Source: DATAXP01 sp963708675 (GTDB lineage Bacteria > Planctomycetota > Planctomycetia > Pirellulales > PNKZ01). Taken from it: a stretch of DNA of 64,000 bases. Shown here piece by piece: positions 19,739 through 26,693 of the stretch (the stretch's first letter is position 1; every line of letters begins with the position of its first letter). Location of the stretch: NCBI GenBank assembly GCA_963708675.1, contig CAVPTO010000003.1, positions 5,270,001 through 5,334,000 on the forward strand, given 5' to 3'. The notes under the pieces are model-generated. The model was not told the DNA's origin. It worked only from the letters and a program-made list of their open reading frames with translations, and ran no database searches. A program made the position numbers and the translations under genes.

Positions 19739-21016
19739 CTACTTTGCGAAACCAAACTCTGTTCCAAACAGTTCCATTGCCCCTGCCGTCACCACTTCGT
19801 CGCCGTCATGAATGCCGTTGGCGAGCACCGCCTGGCCGTCGACGACATATCGGATCTGAACCCTGCGTCGAATATACGTGAGTGGCGCGACGCGTTGATA
19901 CACCCAGGTGCCGCCATGTATGTCGTGCATCACCGCCGACCATGGAATCACCAGGGCCCGCGACGGATCGTTGAGTTTCACGGCCACGTCGACGCGCTGC
20001 CCGGGCTTGAGCTCGCCCTTCTTGTTCGCGAGTTCGTAGTACAAATCGACCGATGAAGCCAAGGCCGTCGCGGTCGGCGGCGCTTCGATCGGACGCGCCG
20101 TGAGCGGCGGACTCTTGGCCAACAAGTTGCCGACGGTAATAGGCTCGCGAGCGGCGAGCTCTTCGAGCTCGCCGACATAGACCGAAACTTTAATCCACAC
20201 CGGGTCCAGATCGGTAATATCAAACAGCGGTGCGCCGGGTGCGACGACTTCGCCGGGAGCTGCCAACATGCTGCGCACGATGCCATCGCGCGGGGCCTCG
20301 ATGACCAAAGGCTGCAACTTCGACGGGTCGTCTTCAATGTCGATCTTATCGACAAGTTCCTTGCGAGCGGCCGCGGCATCATACGCCTTCTGCGCGACGC
20401 TCACTTGCGCTTGCGCTTCGTCGACAGCTCGCGCGGTGCCGGCCTGATCTCGCAGCAAACGTTCGGCACGCTCGAGGGCGATCTTCGCCGCGTCGAGCTG
20501 TACCCGCGTCTGTTGCACGAGGCCTTCGGCATCAATCCGCGACGTGGCGATCGTGTTGCGCGCTTCGGCAAAGCGAATCCGCTCGGCAGGCGAAAGGACG
20601 GAACGTTCGGAACCCATGAGCGGCACCAGCCTGAAGATCGGCTGACGTCGCGAGACGTGCGCGCCGGTGGTTGGCACGCCACTGCCTGCCGGCGCGTCGA
20701 GCGTTCCCGCCACGGGAGCGGATATCAGGATCGACGCCCCCGGCGGCGTAACGACTTCGCCACCGTAAGTCCGCGTGCGCCCGACGGGCCGGTCTTCGGC
20801 CTTAGCGGTCTCGATGCCTAACCGGCCCTCGGCCGCCTCGGTCAATTGAATCGTGTTCAACTGCTCTTCGTTGGCGATGTGCGCCACCGTGGCCGGCGCG
20901 ATCTTGGCCACCACTGGCTTGGACGCTTCTTTTGCCCCCTGCCGCTCGCACGCGCCGGTGACGACGAGAGTGACAACAAGAGTGATGAGAACGAGACAAC
21001 ATGGCATGGGACGCAT
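19739..21016 (-). CDS. RND periplasmic adaptor (membrane fusion) lipoprotein
   Basis: 425 residues from ATG 21016; frames upstream of this Met run into a P1 repeat and are not protein. The leader LVVTLVVTGAC ends in a lipobox Cys. A biotinyl-lipoyl-like strand (SAPVAGTLDAPAGSGVPTTGAHVSRRQPIFRL), a central alpha-helical hairpin (about 150-230) and a closing half-lipoyl/beta-barrel segment (IEAPRDGIVRSMLAAPGEVV; LDPVWIKVSVYVGELEEL) give the HlyD/CusB order. It bridges the inner-membrane pump and the outer-membrane factor. First gene of the operon, 21 bp before the pump, so transcription starts between 21017 and about 21065. Confidence 0.9.
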   Translation of the reverse strand: MRPMPCCLVLITLVVTLVVTGACERQGAKEASKPVVAKIAPATVAHIANEEQLNTIQLTEAAEGRLGIETAKAEDRPVGRTRTYGGEVVTPPGASILISAPVAGTLDAPAGSGVPTTGAHVSRRQPIFRLVPLMGSERSVLSPAERIRFAEARNTIATSRIDAEGLVQQTRVQLDAAKIALERAERLLRDQAGTARAVDEAQAQVSVAQKAYDAAAARKELVDKIDIEDDPSKLQPLVIEAPRDGIVRSMLAAPGEVVAPGAPLFDITDLDPVWIKVSVYVGELEELAAREPITVGNLLAKSPPLTARPIEAPPTATALASSVDLYYELANKKGELKPGQRVDVAVKLNDPSRALVIPWSAVMHDIHGGTWVYQRVAPLTYIRRRVQIRYVVDGQAVLANGIHDGDEVVTAGAMELFGTEFGFAK

Positions 21017-21065
21017 GGGTTCCAGACTAGGCCAAAGCAGGCTGGCAGGAAAGTACGTCCGTCGT

Positions 21066-21214
21066 TTATTGATCGTCAGAAAACCGCGTGAACCAAGGCA
21101 TATGCGTCGTATCGCCGCTTGCGATTTCGCGCGTCTCACGAGCGGTACGCGCAAAACCGCAAGCGCTGATGGATCGCATCATCGCGATTAACTTTGTTTT
21201 CTGAGGACCAATAG
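21066..21214. repeat. Dispersed palindromic element P1, copy 2
   Basis: 149 bp, the same length as the copy at 1270-1418, with TTATTGATCGTCAGAAAA at the left, the inner palindrome around CGCTTGCGATTTCGCG and CGCAAAACCGCAAGCG, and TTTTCTGAGGACCAATAG at the right. It lies just upstream of the RND operon and could carry or mask its promoter. Its right half continues past the arm with sequence also seen after the 31319-31406 copy (CAATAGCCAA...GAACG). Confidence 0.85.
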
Positions 21215-21311
21215 CCAAAAGAAGCCGAACGCGTTAGGGCGACGTGATAGGCCGAGCGACGAGAAGTCCGCGGCGCCTTGGGTCCGTTGTTATCCCGAAT
21301 CGTATTTGACT

Positions 21312-21573
21312 TCGGGGCATTGCCAACGAGAACTGGCACACCAAACCCCACGAGTCGCCGGGCGATACCTTCGCCGACAGCTCAGTCGATTCCGATAGCG
21401 GCTCGTGGCACGAAACCGGTTCCGCCACCACCGACAGTCAGTGGGACACCGCCGAGTTGACGTCGCAGGACAACCATGAAACAGTCACAGGCAGCGGTAG
21501 CGCCCGCGGCACCCGGTCCAAGGGGAAGAAACACGGGACATGCTACTCATTGTCGTCTAAAAGTAGAATGTCC
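21312..21573 (+). pseudogene. Remnant of a Ser/Thr/Asp-rich low-complexity protein
   Basis: An open frame with no start codon reads DSDSGSWHETGSATTDSQW and similar, a Ser/Thr/Asp/Gly-rich texture found in the large repeat-rich secreted proteins of planctomycetes. It begins just after a stop near 21309 and is interrupted around 21573, where an insertion-sequence-like end (GGCTCTGTAGAAAA) begins. I read it as a fragment left by insertion events. Chance reading of GC-rich DNA is possible. Confidence 0.35.
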
Positions 21574-22137
21574 GGCTCTGTAGAAAACATGTCATTGACT
21601 TTAGGCTGCTAGCTTTCTTTCGTGCGTAGCAAGGAGGGATGAGCGCGACGAGCAAGAGTCCGAAGGCGGTGATTTTGACGGCGCTGGCGGTCGCGCGGCG
21701 GTCGTTGCCTGCTTACAGCCATCGTTATAGTCCCAAGACGTTCACTCAGCACCAACTCTTCGCCTGCTTGGTTTTGAAGAACTTTCTCAAAACCGACTAT
21801 CGCGGCGTGGTGCATCTGCTGCGCGACACGCCCTCGCTGGCTGGCGTGTTGGAACTCAAGAAGGTTCCGCACTTCACGACGGTGCAGAAGGCGAGCCAGC
21901 GGTTGCTGACTCAAGGCCGGGTACGTCGGCTGCTGGATGCCACCGTCCGGCGGCGACGGGGACACCGCAAGCGCGTGCGGCGGGCCGCCATCGACTCGAC
22001 GGGCTTGGAGTGCACCGCCGCCAGCGGCTACTTCGTCCGCCGTCGCACGCGTGTCTCCGAGCCCTGGAAAAAGGTCGTTTATCATCACTTCCCCAAGCTC
22101 GGCGTGATCTGCGACACGAGCGATCACTTCATCTTGA
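21574..22137 (+). mobile_element. Truncated DDE-transposase insertion sequence
   Basis: The probable left end GGCTCTGTAGAAAA at 21574 resembles IS5-type termini. The transposase frame starts at ATG 21639 with AAGGAGGG just before it and runs about 166 residues: a helical N-terminal domain (TQHQLFACLVLKNFLKTDYRG), then the first catalytic Asp in AAIDSTGLE, then YHHFPKLGVICDTSDHFIL. At 22138 it is cut by the RAYT element and no continuation is seen beyond it, so the later D and E of the DDE triad are lost. It cannot transpose by itself. Family placement (IS4/IS5-like) is tentative. Confidence 0.7.
21639..22137 (+). pseudogene. DDE transposase, 3'-truncated
   Basis: Coding part of the truncated insertion sequence: about 166 residues of a DDE transposase with the N-terminal helix bundle and the first catalytic Asp (AAIDSTGLE). 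A strong ribosome-binding site AAGGAGGG precedes ATG 21639. The frame runs on through the RAYT terminal repeats without a stop, which explains an artificial C-terminus of repeated HINGTGLNLFAVDGLS. The rest of the gene is missing. Confidence 0.7.
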
Positions 22138-22239
22138 GGCATATAAACGGGACAGGTCTAAATCTTTTTGCGGTCGACGGCCTTTCGTGGCATATAAACG
22201 GGACAGGTCTAAATCTTTTTGCCGTCGACGGCCTTTCGG
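22138..22239. repeat. 51-bp tandem duplication of the RAYT left end
   Basis: Two direct copies, 22138-22188 and 22189-22239, differ at only a few bases (GCGGTCGACGG versus GCCGTCGACGG; TTTCGTGG versus TTTCGGGG). Each contains AAACGGGACAGGTCTAAAT and the last codons and stop of the RAYT gene, so the duplication copied the end of the gene together with the terminal repeat. Confidence 0.85.
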
Positions 22240-22898
22240 GGTCTTCCGCGGGGACGAAGGGTCGATTCGAGGCCCAAACGCTCGGCTGTGCGGCGCACCC
22301 AGCGGTCATGGCCGAACGGTTGACCGCGCAACACACACTTGCGGATGGCCGCGATTTCTTCTTCAGTTTGAGGGGCATTCACGTAAGGCACCCAAGCGCG
22401 GGGCTGGGGCACGGGCCAGTCACTGAGAAGCTGCGGCTCGTCGGGCGACGGGTGCAAGCGCCGCCACAAGCTTGACCAGTGCCAATCCTCTGCGCGGCGC
22501 ACGAGATTCGCACGCAGCGCGTTACGTTCCACGTAACGCACCACCTGGTACAGATGCTCATCGCCTTCGATCGGAAACGATTTGTAGCGCCCCTGGTACA
22601 AGTGGCCGTAGCCGACGCGACGACGATGCTCTTGCCAGTTGCGCGCATGGGTGATCGTCAGCTTTTGCATGAACGCCCCCAAATCGCCATCCGATTTCGG
22701 CCACAGCACGAAATGCCAGTGGTTCGACATCAAGCAATAAGCGACGATCCGCATCGGCCGCGTTTCCAACGTTTTGGCGATCGCGCGCTCGAACGCCTCG
22801 AAGTCAGCATCGCGCAGAAACAGCCGCATCCGTCCCACGCCACGGTTCAAGACGTGGAATAACATCCCTCCAGGAGCCAGACGCGCGGTGCGAGGCAT
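22209..22898 (-). CDS. REP-associated tyrosine transposase (Y1_Tnp/RAYT)
   Basis: 229 residues. The HUH motif appears as HWHFVLWP (about residues 57-64) and the likely catalytic Tyr lies in the helix ITHARNWQEHRRR...YGHLYQGRYKSF (family YxxxxQGRYK). N-terminus MPRTARLAPGG and C-terminal WVRRTAERLGLESTLRPRGRPRK are typical of the TnpA_REP group. The protein nicks and joins single-stranded hairpin DNA. Its stop codon lies inside the left terminal repeat of the element. It appears full length. Confidence 0.88.
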   Translation of the reverse strand: MPRTARLAPGGMLFHVLNRGVGRMRLFLRDADFEAFERAIAKTLETRPMRIVAYCLMSNHWHFVLWPKSDGDLGAFMQKLTITHARNWQEHRRRVGYGHLYQGRYKSFPIEGDEHLYQVVRYVERNALRANLVRRAEDWHWSSLWRRLHPSPDEPQLLSDWPVPQPRAWVPYVNAPQTEEEIAAIRKCVLRGQPFGHDRWVRRTAERLGLESTLRPRGRPRKAVDGKKI

Positions 22899-22961
22899 GG
22901 TCAGAGTTTACCGAAGGATGAACGACCTGTCAATAATTAGACCTGTCCCGTTTAGATGCCC

Positions 22962-23129
22962 CGCGCCATGGCCCAGCGCCTGAGCGCTGCCGGCAAGCCC
23001 TTCAAAGTGATGATGACCGCCTGCATGCGCAAGCTGCTCGTGATCCTCAACACCATCATCCGCAACAACGAACCTTGGAGAACATCATGCCCAGAAAATC
23101 GCGACGAAGTTGTCCTTCAACCCTCTTGA
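22962..23129 (+). pseudogene. IS110-family transposase, C-terminal remnant
   Basis: About 53 residues (QRLSAAGKPFKVMMTACMRKLLVILNTIIRNNEPW...) match the C-terminal end of IS110-family transposases, whose last domain usually reads ...GKPxKVxxxAxMRKLLxxLNxxxxxxxPW. Everything upstream is missing and is replaced by the RAYT element. Its 3' end lies a few bases from a truncated integron attC site, in keeping with the known habit of some IS110/IS1111 elements of targeting attC sites. Confidence 0.72.
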
Positions 23130-23132
23130 AAA

Positions 23133-23163
23133 TCAACACAGCCGCTGCAGCGAGTGGTTAGCT
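23133..23163 (-). other. Partial attC site (array end)
   Basis: Only the right part of the 123-bp attC remains (CCGCTGCAGCGAGTGGTTAGCT, compare GTCAACTGCAGCGAATGG in full sites). The rest is replaced by the IS110 remnant. Its inverse core AGCTAAC (minus strand) is the exact complement of the entry core GTTAGCT of the cassette to the right. Confidence 0.7.
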
Positions 23164-23174
23164 GCACACTGGAT

Positions 23175-23381
23175 TCAGCGTCGCTTTTTGTTTTCGGAGT
23201 ATGATGGCCGAGCTAGTTCGGTGAGCGATTCGGGACGTTTTGGGCCGTTGAGTTCGTCGAGAACTTTCTGTGGGTACTCTTTGTAGAAGTTACCCCACCA
23301 ACGCTTTGTCCTACGGTTCCAGATACGCCAGCCTGTGCCAGCGATCGCTTTGGCGACATAGCGTGCGTTCTGAGTGCTCAT
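23175..23381 (-). CDS. Cassette protein, 68 aa, unknown function
   Basis: From ATG 23381 to 23175. A longer frame would begin at 23438, but its first 19 residues are translated attC sequence and are rejected. The product is basic and Trp-rich (GTGWRIWNRRTKRWWGNFYKEYP) and has no leader or membrane helix. No family is recognised. It ends 12 bases before its partial attC, as expected for a one-gene integron cassette; expression would depend on an upstream cassette promoter. Confidence 0.6.
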   Translation of the reverse strand: MSTQNARYVAKAIAGTGWRIWNRRTKRWWGNFYKEYPQKVLDELNGPKRPESLTELARPSYSENKKRR

Positions 23382-23386
23382 GTAGC

Positions 23387-23509
23387 AGCTAACGAAGAAG
23401 CTCAGTTGCCCGCTGGAAGTCAACGGGTCGAAGGCCATTCTACCGTGACCGAAGCGAACGAGCCAAACGCGCCGATAACTTGCGGGTCAACTGCAGCGAA
23501 TGGTTAGGT
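23387..23509 (-). other. attC site of the DUF3806 lipoprotein cassette (123 bp)
   Basis: On the plus strand it runs from AGCTAAC to GTTAGGT. Inner complementary arms are CAGTTGCCCGC and GCGGGTCAACTG, the right one carrying one extra T. That extra base marks the site's polarity and agrees with cassettes being read on the minus strand. Confidence 0.88.
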
Positions 23510-23526
23510 GGAGTCGGGCAGCCGAT

Positions 23527-24048
23527 TCACCGTTTGTACTCAGGATCGTCCTTCATTTTATCCACTTGAGTTACTACTGTCCGATAAAGGGCAAGTACCT
23601 CGACGTCGCGTCCGTCCTCTACTCGCTTCGAAATCATGGTCAGCGGAAACACGATGACGCTCGTATTCGGATACTGCAGGGCGAGATCGCGGCCGAACTC
23701 ATCTTCGACGACAATCCACTTGAGCGGCGTCTGCGCGACGAAGACTTGACCTAAAACGAGGCCTAATGATTGCAGTTCGTATGTTTGATTCGGACGAAGA
23801 GTTTTTTCATCGACAAGGCGCTGAAGCCATTGAAGATCATTCTCATCATGTATCAACTTCGCATCAGGATGACGCGCCTGGATAAGCCGGAGAACTGCCG
23901 ACTCGCGTTCCGCTAGCTGCTTACGATCGCTTTCGGTCGGCGCAGTGATTTTCTGTTCCATGGCAACGTTGCTCGCAGCTTTTGGTGCCTCCCGCGTACA
24001 CCCTGTCAGGCACAGGAACAAAACGGAAAGCCAGGAACGTTGCACCAT
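23527..24048 (-). CDS. DUF3806-type lipoprotein, integron cassette
   Basis: 173 residues from ATG 24048, preceded by GGAAGGAG; an upstream GTG at 24060 touches the attC core and is rejected. The leader SVLFLCLTGC ends in a lipobox Cys. A Lys/Glu-rich helix is followed by a compact domain (LQSLGLVLGQVFVA, LKWIVVEDEFGRDLALQYP, FPLTMISKRVEDG) that fits DUF3806, an uncharacterised bacterial family. The lipid anchor places it at the membrane. Its entry core is ATTAGGT, one base off the consensus, and its own attC follows 18 bases after the stop. Confidence 0.75.
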   Translation of the reverse strand: MVQRSWLSVLFLCLTGCTREAPKAASNVAMEQKITAPTESDRKQLAERESAVLRLIQARHPDAKLIHDENDLQWLQRLVDEKTLRPNQTYELQSLGLVLGQVFVAQTPLKWIVVEDEFGRDLALQYPNTSVIVFPLTMISKRVEDGRDVEVLALYRTVVTQVDKMKDDPEYKR

Positions 24049-24058
24049 CGCTCCTTCC

Positions 24059-24181
24059 ACCTAATGAAAAAGCTCAGTTGCCCGCTGGAAGTCAACGGGT
24101 CGAAGGGCATTCTACCGATACCGAAGCGAATGAGCCAAACGCGCCAAGAACCTGCGGGTCAACTGCAGCGAATGGTTAGCC
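24059..24181 (-). other. attC site of the two-helix membrane-protein cassette (123 bp)
   Basis: Plus-strand ends are ACCTAAT and GTTAGCC; the core carries A for G at the first position of GTT. The internal sequence is about 90% identical to the other 123-bp sites. The right-hand arm again has the additional T (GGGTCAACTG against CAGTTGCCC). Confidence 0.88.
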
Positions 24182-24255
24182 GGATTCTTAGCTCGGAGTG
24201 GGGACAAAACTGAATTTCACCCCGTGCGACCTCGCGCGGTTCAGTGAATGCCCGA

Positions 24256-24933
24256 CTAGCTAGTCTCGGCACGTGACCGTCGCATCGCGAGTCGCCACTG
24301 CCTCTTCTCAATCCACTCGGCCGCGTAGGTCGTTTTCAGAAGTCGGATGACTTTCCAACAGTCTCCCCGCTGCCAACAGACGCACAGTCTTGCTCTATAT
24401 AAACCAGCGTTAGAGTCCACAGCTAGCACGCTCAGCTCATAAACCTGCTGGTTGCGTTTGAAAACCTCCAACACAGGCGGGTACTCCAGCACTTCGACAA
24501 AGGCTTTGATGCGATCGCGTGGGATGATGACGCCATCGATGGTTATTTTGATGTCGGCAGTTCCTTTGTCGATCGTGAAGTAAACAGCCCTGTCCGCCAT
24601 GCTGCCATTTATGCCTTGTACGACTACGATCAAGCCGATCGATACACCAATCGTGAACACGCCGAAAGCAACGTACAAGCTGGTCATCGAAGGGTCTTTG
24701 CGAATTGCCGCGAGCGCGCTCGGGACGCCAACGACGAGAATAAACGTGTAGACGCATAGCAGCGTGAGCAGCAGATGCTTCAGCTTTATGCGACCCTCTA
24801 CTGCCACGAAGTGCTTGCCGTCGTCGAGAACCGTGACAGCACGTGGTTGGCAAAAAGCTGTTGACGCCATAAATGAGGCGTCGGTTCGATCGGCACGACG
24901 CACACCGAGATCATCGGTTGGATTTTCCGCCAT
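24256..24933 (-). CDS. Two-helix membrane protein, integron cassette, unknown function
   Basis: 225 residues from ATG 24933; the frame is open to 24966 but that part is attC core and leader sequence. Two membrane helices lie at about 55-75 (LLLTLLCVYTFILVVGVPSAL) and 87-108 (LYVAFGVFTIGVSIGLIVVV), followed by a soluble C-terminal domain (DIKITIDGVIIPRDRIKAFVEVLEYPPVLEVFKRN). No family was recognised. The gene ends 75 bases before its attC, a longer 3' tail than its neighbours. Confidence 0.65.
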   Translation of the reverse strand: MAENPTDDLGVRRADRTDASFMASTAFCQPRAVTVLDDGKHFVAVEGRIKLKHLLLTLLCVYTFILVVGVPSALAAIRKDPSMTSLYVAFGVFTIGVSIGLIVVVQGINGSMADRAVYFTIDKGTADIKITIDGVIIPRDRIKAFVEVLEYPPVLEVFKRNQQVYELSVLAVDSNAGLYRARLCVCWQRGDCWKVIRLLKTTYAAEWIEKRQWRLAMRRSRAETS

Positions 24934-24957
24934 CGGATTCCGACGATATGCAGATAG

Positions 24958-25055
24958 GGCTAACAACCCAGCTCAGCAGCGGCGGGGGCCACAGTGAGCT
25001 TGAACTCCCAGAAACCAAGATGGCCCCCGCCGTCTGCTGCAGCGCCTGGTTCGGC
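24958..25055 (-). other. attC site of the SUKH cassette (98 bp, divergent sequence)
   Basis: Plus-strand ends GGCTAAC and GTTCGGC enclose long arms CAGCAGCGGCGGGGGCC and GGCCCCCGCCGTCTGCTG. The right arm has one extra base, the same polarity as the 123-bp sites, but the sequence is otherwise unrelated to them. This points to a cassette captured from a different integron. Confidence 0.82.
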
Positions 25056-25071
25056 GTCTGGGCTGCACCGC

Positions 25072-25572
25072 TCAGTCCGCGTCGTCCAGCTCCCCCAACC
25101 CGGCCACATACTCGGTGAATGAGTTGGCGAGCAGGGTGAGGTTGCCGGCCGAATCCACCGACCCATCCCAGTCGTCGTCTGGCTCGTTCTCGTGGTCCCA
25201 GAAGTATACCCGCCCATGATGCTCGCCGGCGACGCCGAGGCAGATGGCGTTGCCGAAGGGGTCGTCGTGAATCCAGATGAGCGCTTCGGGGATGCGTCCC
25301 GAATAGGTCCGCTGGTGTCCGGGCAGGGAGAAGTACGACTCGGTTCGGAACCCGCCGATGTGGTGGACCCCAGCCTCGACCTCCCGTCCCTGCGGGTTCC
25401 GGCCGCGATACCAGTACCGGCCGCCGACATACCCGCCATTGCAATTGGCGAGGAAGTAGCGATAGTCCTCCGGGAGCGGGTGGCCGATGTCCGCCTCGAA
25501 CCGGGCGAGCTTGTCCGCCGGTGCCGGTGGCGACTTGTCCTTCACCTGGGCGATGAACTCGTCGATCGTCAT
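25072..25572 (-). CDS. SMI1/KNR4 (SUKH) family protein, integron cassette
   Basis: 166 residues from ATG 25572 with GGCGGAGGGG upstream. The opening (IDEFIAQVKDKSPPAPADKLARFEADIGHPLPEDYRYFLANCNGG) is the standard SUKH start, and IPEALIWIHDDPFGNAICLGV with VYFWDHENEP is the conserved core. Bacterial SUKH proteins are frequent immunity proteins of contact-dependent or polymorphic toxin systems. No toxin is encoded here, so it could be an orphan immunity gene or serve another role. It ends 16 bases before a divergent 98-bp attC. Confidence 0.85.
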   Translation of the reverse strand: MTIDEFIAQVKDKSPPAPADKLARFEADIGHPLPEDYRYFLANCNGGYVGGRYWYRGRNPQGREVEAGVHHIGGFRTESYFSLPGHQRTYSGRIPEALIWIHDDPFGNAICLGVAGEHHGRVYFWDHENEPDDDWDGSVDSAGNLTLLANSFTEYVAGLGELDDAD

Positions 25573-25585
25573 GCGCCCCTCCGCC

Positions 25586-25708
25586 GCCGAACGAACAAGC
25601 TCAGTTGCCCGCCGAAAGTGAACGGGTGGAAGGCCATTCTACTGTGACCGAAGCGAACGAGCCAAACGCGCCGAGAAGCTGCGGGTCAACTGCAGCGCTT
25701 GGTTCAAG
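25586..25708 (-). other. attC site of the IS91-containing cassette (123 bp)
   Basis: Plus-strand ends GCCGAAC and GTTCAAG. The body matches the common 123-bp site (CAGTTGCCCGC...GCGGGTCAACTG). The terminal GTTCAAG is the same heptamer found, inverted, at 28077-28083, which defines the 2.4-kb interval between as one cassette-sized unit. Confidence 0.87.
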
Positions 25709-25817
25709 TAAGCCGCTGCGCGGCAGGGATTGTGGGCGCCTGGCGGTGACGTGATTCTAGAGCGTCTTGGGCGTAGCGTGAACTCTTTTCCACCCGCTCA
25801 TTGGAAAGGAGTTGCCC

Positions 25818-26687
25818 ATGGCTGCCACGACGACGCTGCGCCAACAGTTGATCCACGACCTCCAGCTCGCGGGGTTGAGCGAGCGCACCCAGGAGGCCTA
25901 CGTGCGCGCCGTGCGGCACCTGGCCGCCCACTTTCGCCGACCACCCGACCAATTGACCGAAGCGCAGCTCCGAGAGTACTTCCTGTTCATCAAGAACGAG
26001 AAACGTTTCTCGGTGGCAGCGCTGAAGATCGCATTCAGCGGCATCAAGTTCTTCTATACCCATACCGCGCCACGCGCGTGGTCCACGCTGCTCAAGCTCC
26101 GCGTCCCCCGGCAGAAGGCGCTGCCCGACGTGCTCACGATCGACGAGGTGCGGCGACTGATCGACGCCGTGCGCACGCCGCACAACAAGGCTTACTTCTG
26201 GACGGTCTACTCGCTCGGCCTGCGCTTGCAGGAAGGTCTCAACCTGCACCTGGGCGACATTGACAGTCAGCGGATGCTCGTCCACGTGCATCGCGGCAAA
26301 GGGGCCAAGGACCGCTACGTGCCGCTGCCCCCCAAGACGCTCACGATGCTCCGCGACTATTGGAAGACGCACCGCAATTCCTGCTGGCTCTTTCCCGCCA
26401 CCGGCCGCGATGGTCAGCAAGGCGCCACCGCCACCCAACCCATGGCGATCGGCAGCGTGCAAGGCGCGCTGCGGCGCGTGGTCGTGGAACTCAAGCTCCT
26501 CAAGCGCGTCCACATGCACACGCTCAGACACAGTTACGCCACGCACCTCTTGGAGGCCGGCGTCAACTTGCGGCTGATCCAACAGTACCTCGGCCACAGC
26601 TCGCTGCAGACCACGATGGTCTACCTGCACCTGACCACCCAGGGCCAGGAGCAGGCCCGAGCCACGATCGAGCGGCTGATGGAGTAG
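25818..26687 (+). CDS. Tyrosine recombinase accompanying the IS91-family transposase
   Basis: 289 residues from ATG 25818, with AAAGGAG six bases before it. The SAM-like N-terminal domain (LIHDLQLAGLSERTQEAYVRAVRHLAAHF) precedes the catalytic domain: Arg in LGLRLQEGLNL, Lys in RGKGAKDRYVPLP, HTLRHSYATHLL, GHSSLQTT and the nucleophile Tyr in MVYLHLT. All active residues are present. It lacks the extra insertion domain of integron integrases. It ends six bases before the transposase gene and is likely co-translated; such pairs occur in several IS91-type elements, where the recombinase role is unknown. Confidence 0.88.
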   Translation: MAATTTLRQQLIHDLQLAGLSERTQEAYVRAVRHLAAHFRRPPDQLTEAQLREYFLFIKNEKRFSVAALKIAFSGIKFFYTHTAPRAWSTLLKLRVPRQKALPDVLTIDEVRRLIDAVRTPHNKAYFWTVYSLGLRLQEGLNLHLGDIDSQRMLVHVHRGKGAKDRYVPLPPKTLTMLRDYWKTHRNSCWLFPATGRDGQQGATATQPMAIGSVQGALRRVVVELKLLKRVHMHTLRHSYATHLLEAGVNLRLIQQYLGHSSLQTTMVYLHLTTQGQEQARATIERLME

Positions 26688-26693
26688 CCGCCA

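Larger units (their letters stand above)
22138..22960. mobile_element. RAYT (IS200-like Y1 transposase) element with inverted ends
   Basis: The 823-bp unit opens with GGCATATAAACGGGACAGG and closes with the near-complement CCTGTCCCGTTTAGATGCC. The left end is present twice in tandem (22138-22188 and 22189-22239). It carries one gene, on the minus strand. Such REP-associated tyrosine transposases act on hairpin-forming repeats and are usually domesticated or single-copy. It sits between the DDE transposase remnant and the IS110 remnant. Confidence 0.75.

Noticed and set aside
16620..21016. Naming the RND system cusABC or czcABC
   Set aside because: The TM4 acidic motif differs from classical CusA/CzcA and no metal-binding Met or His clusters or regulator indicate a metal.
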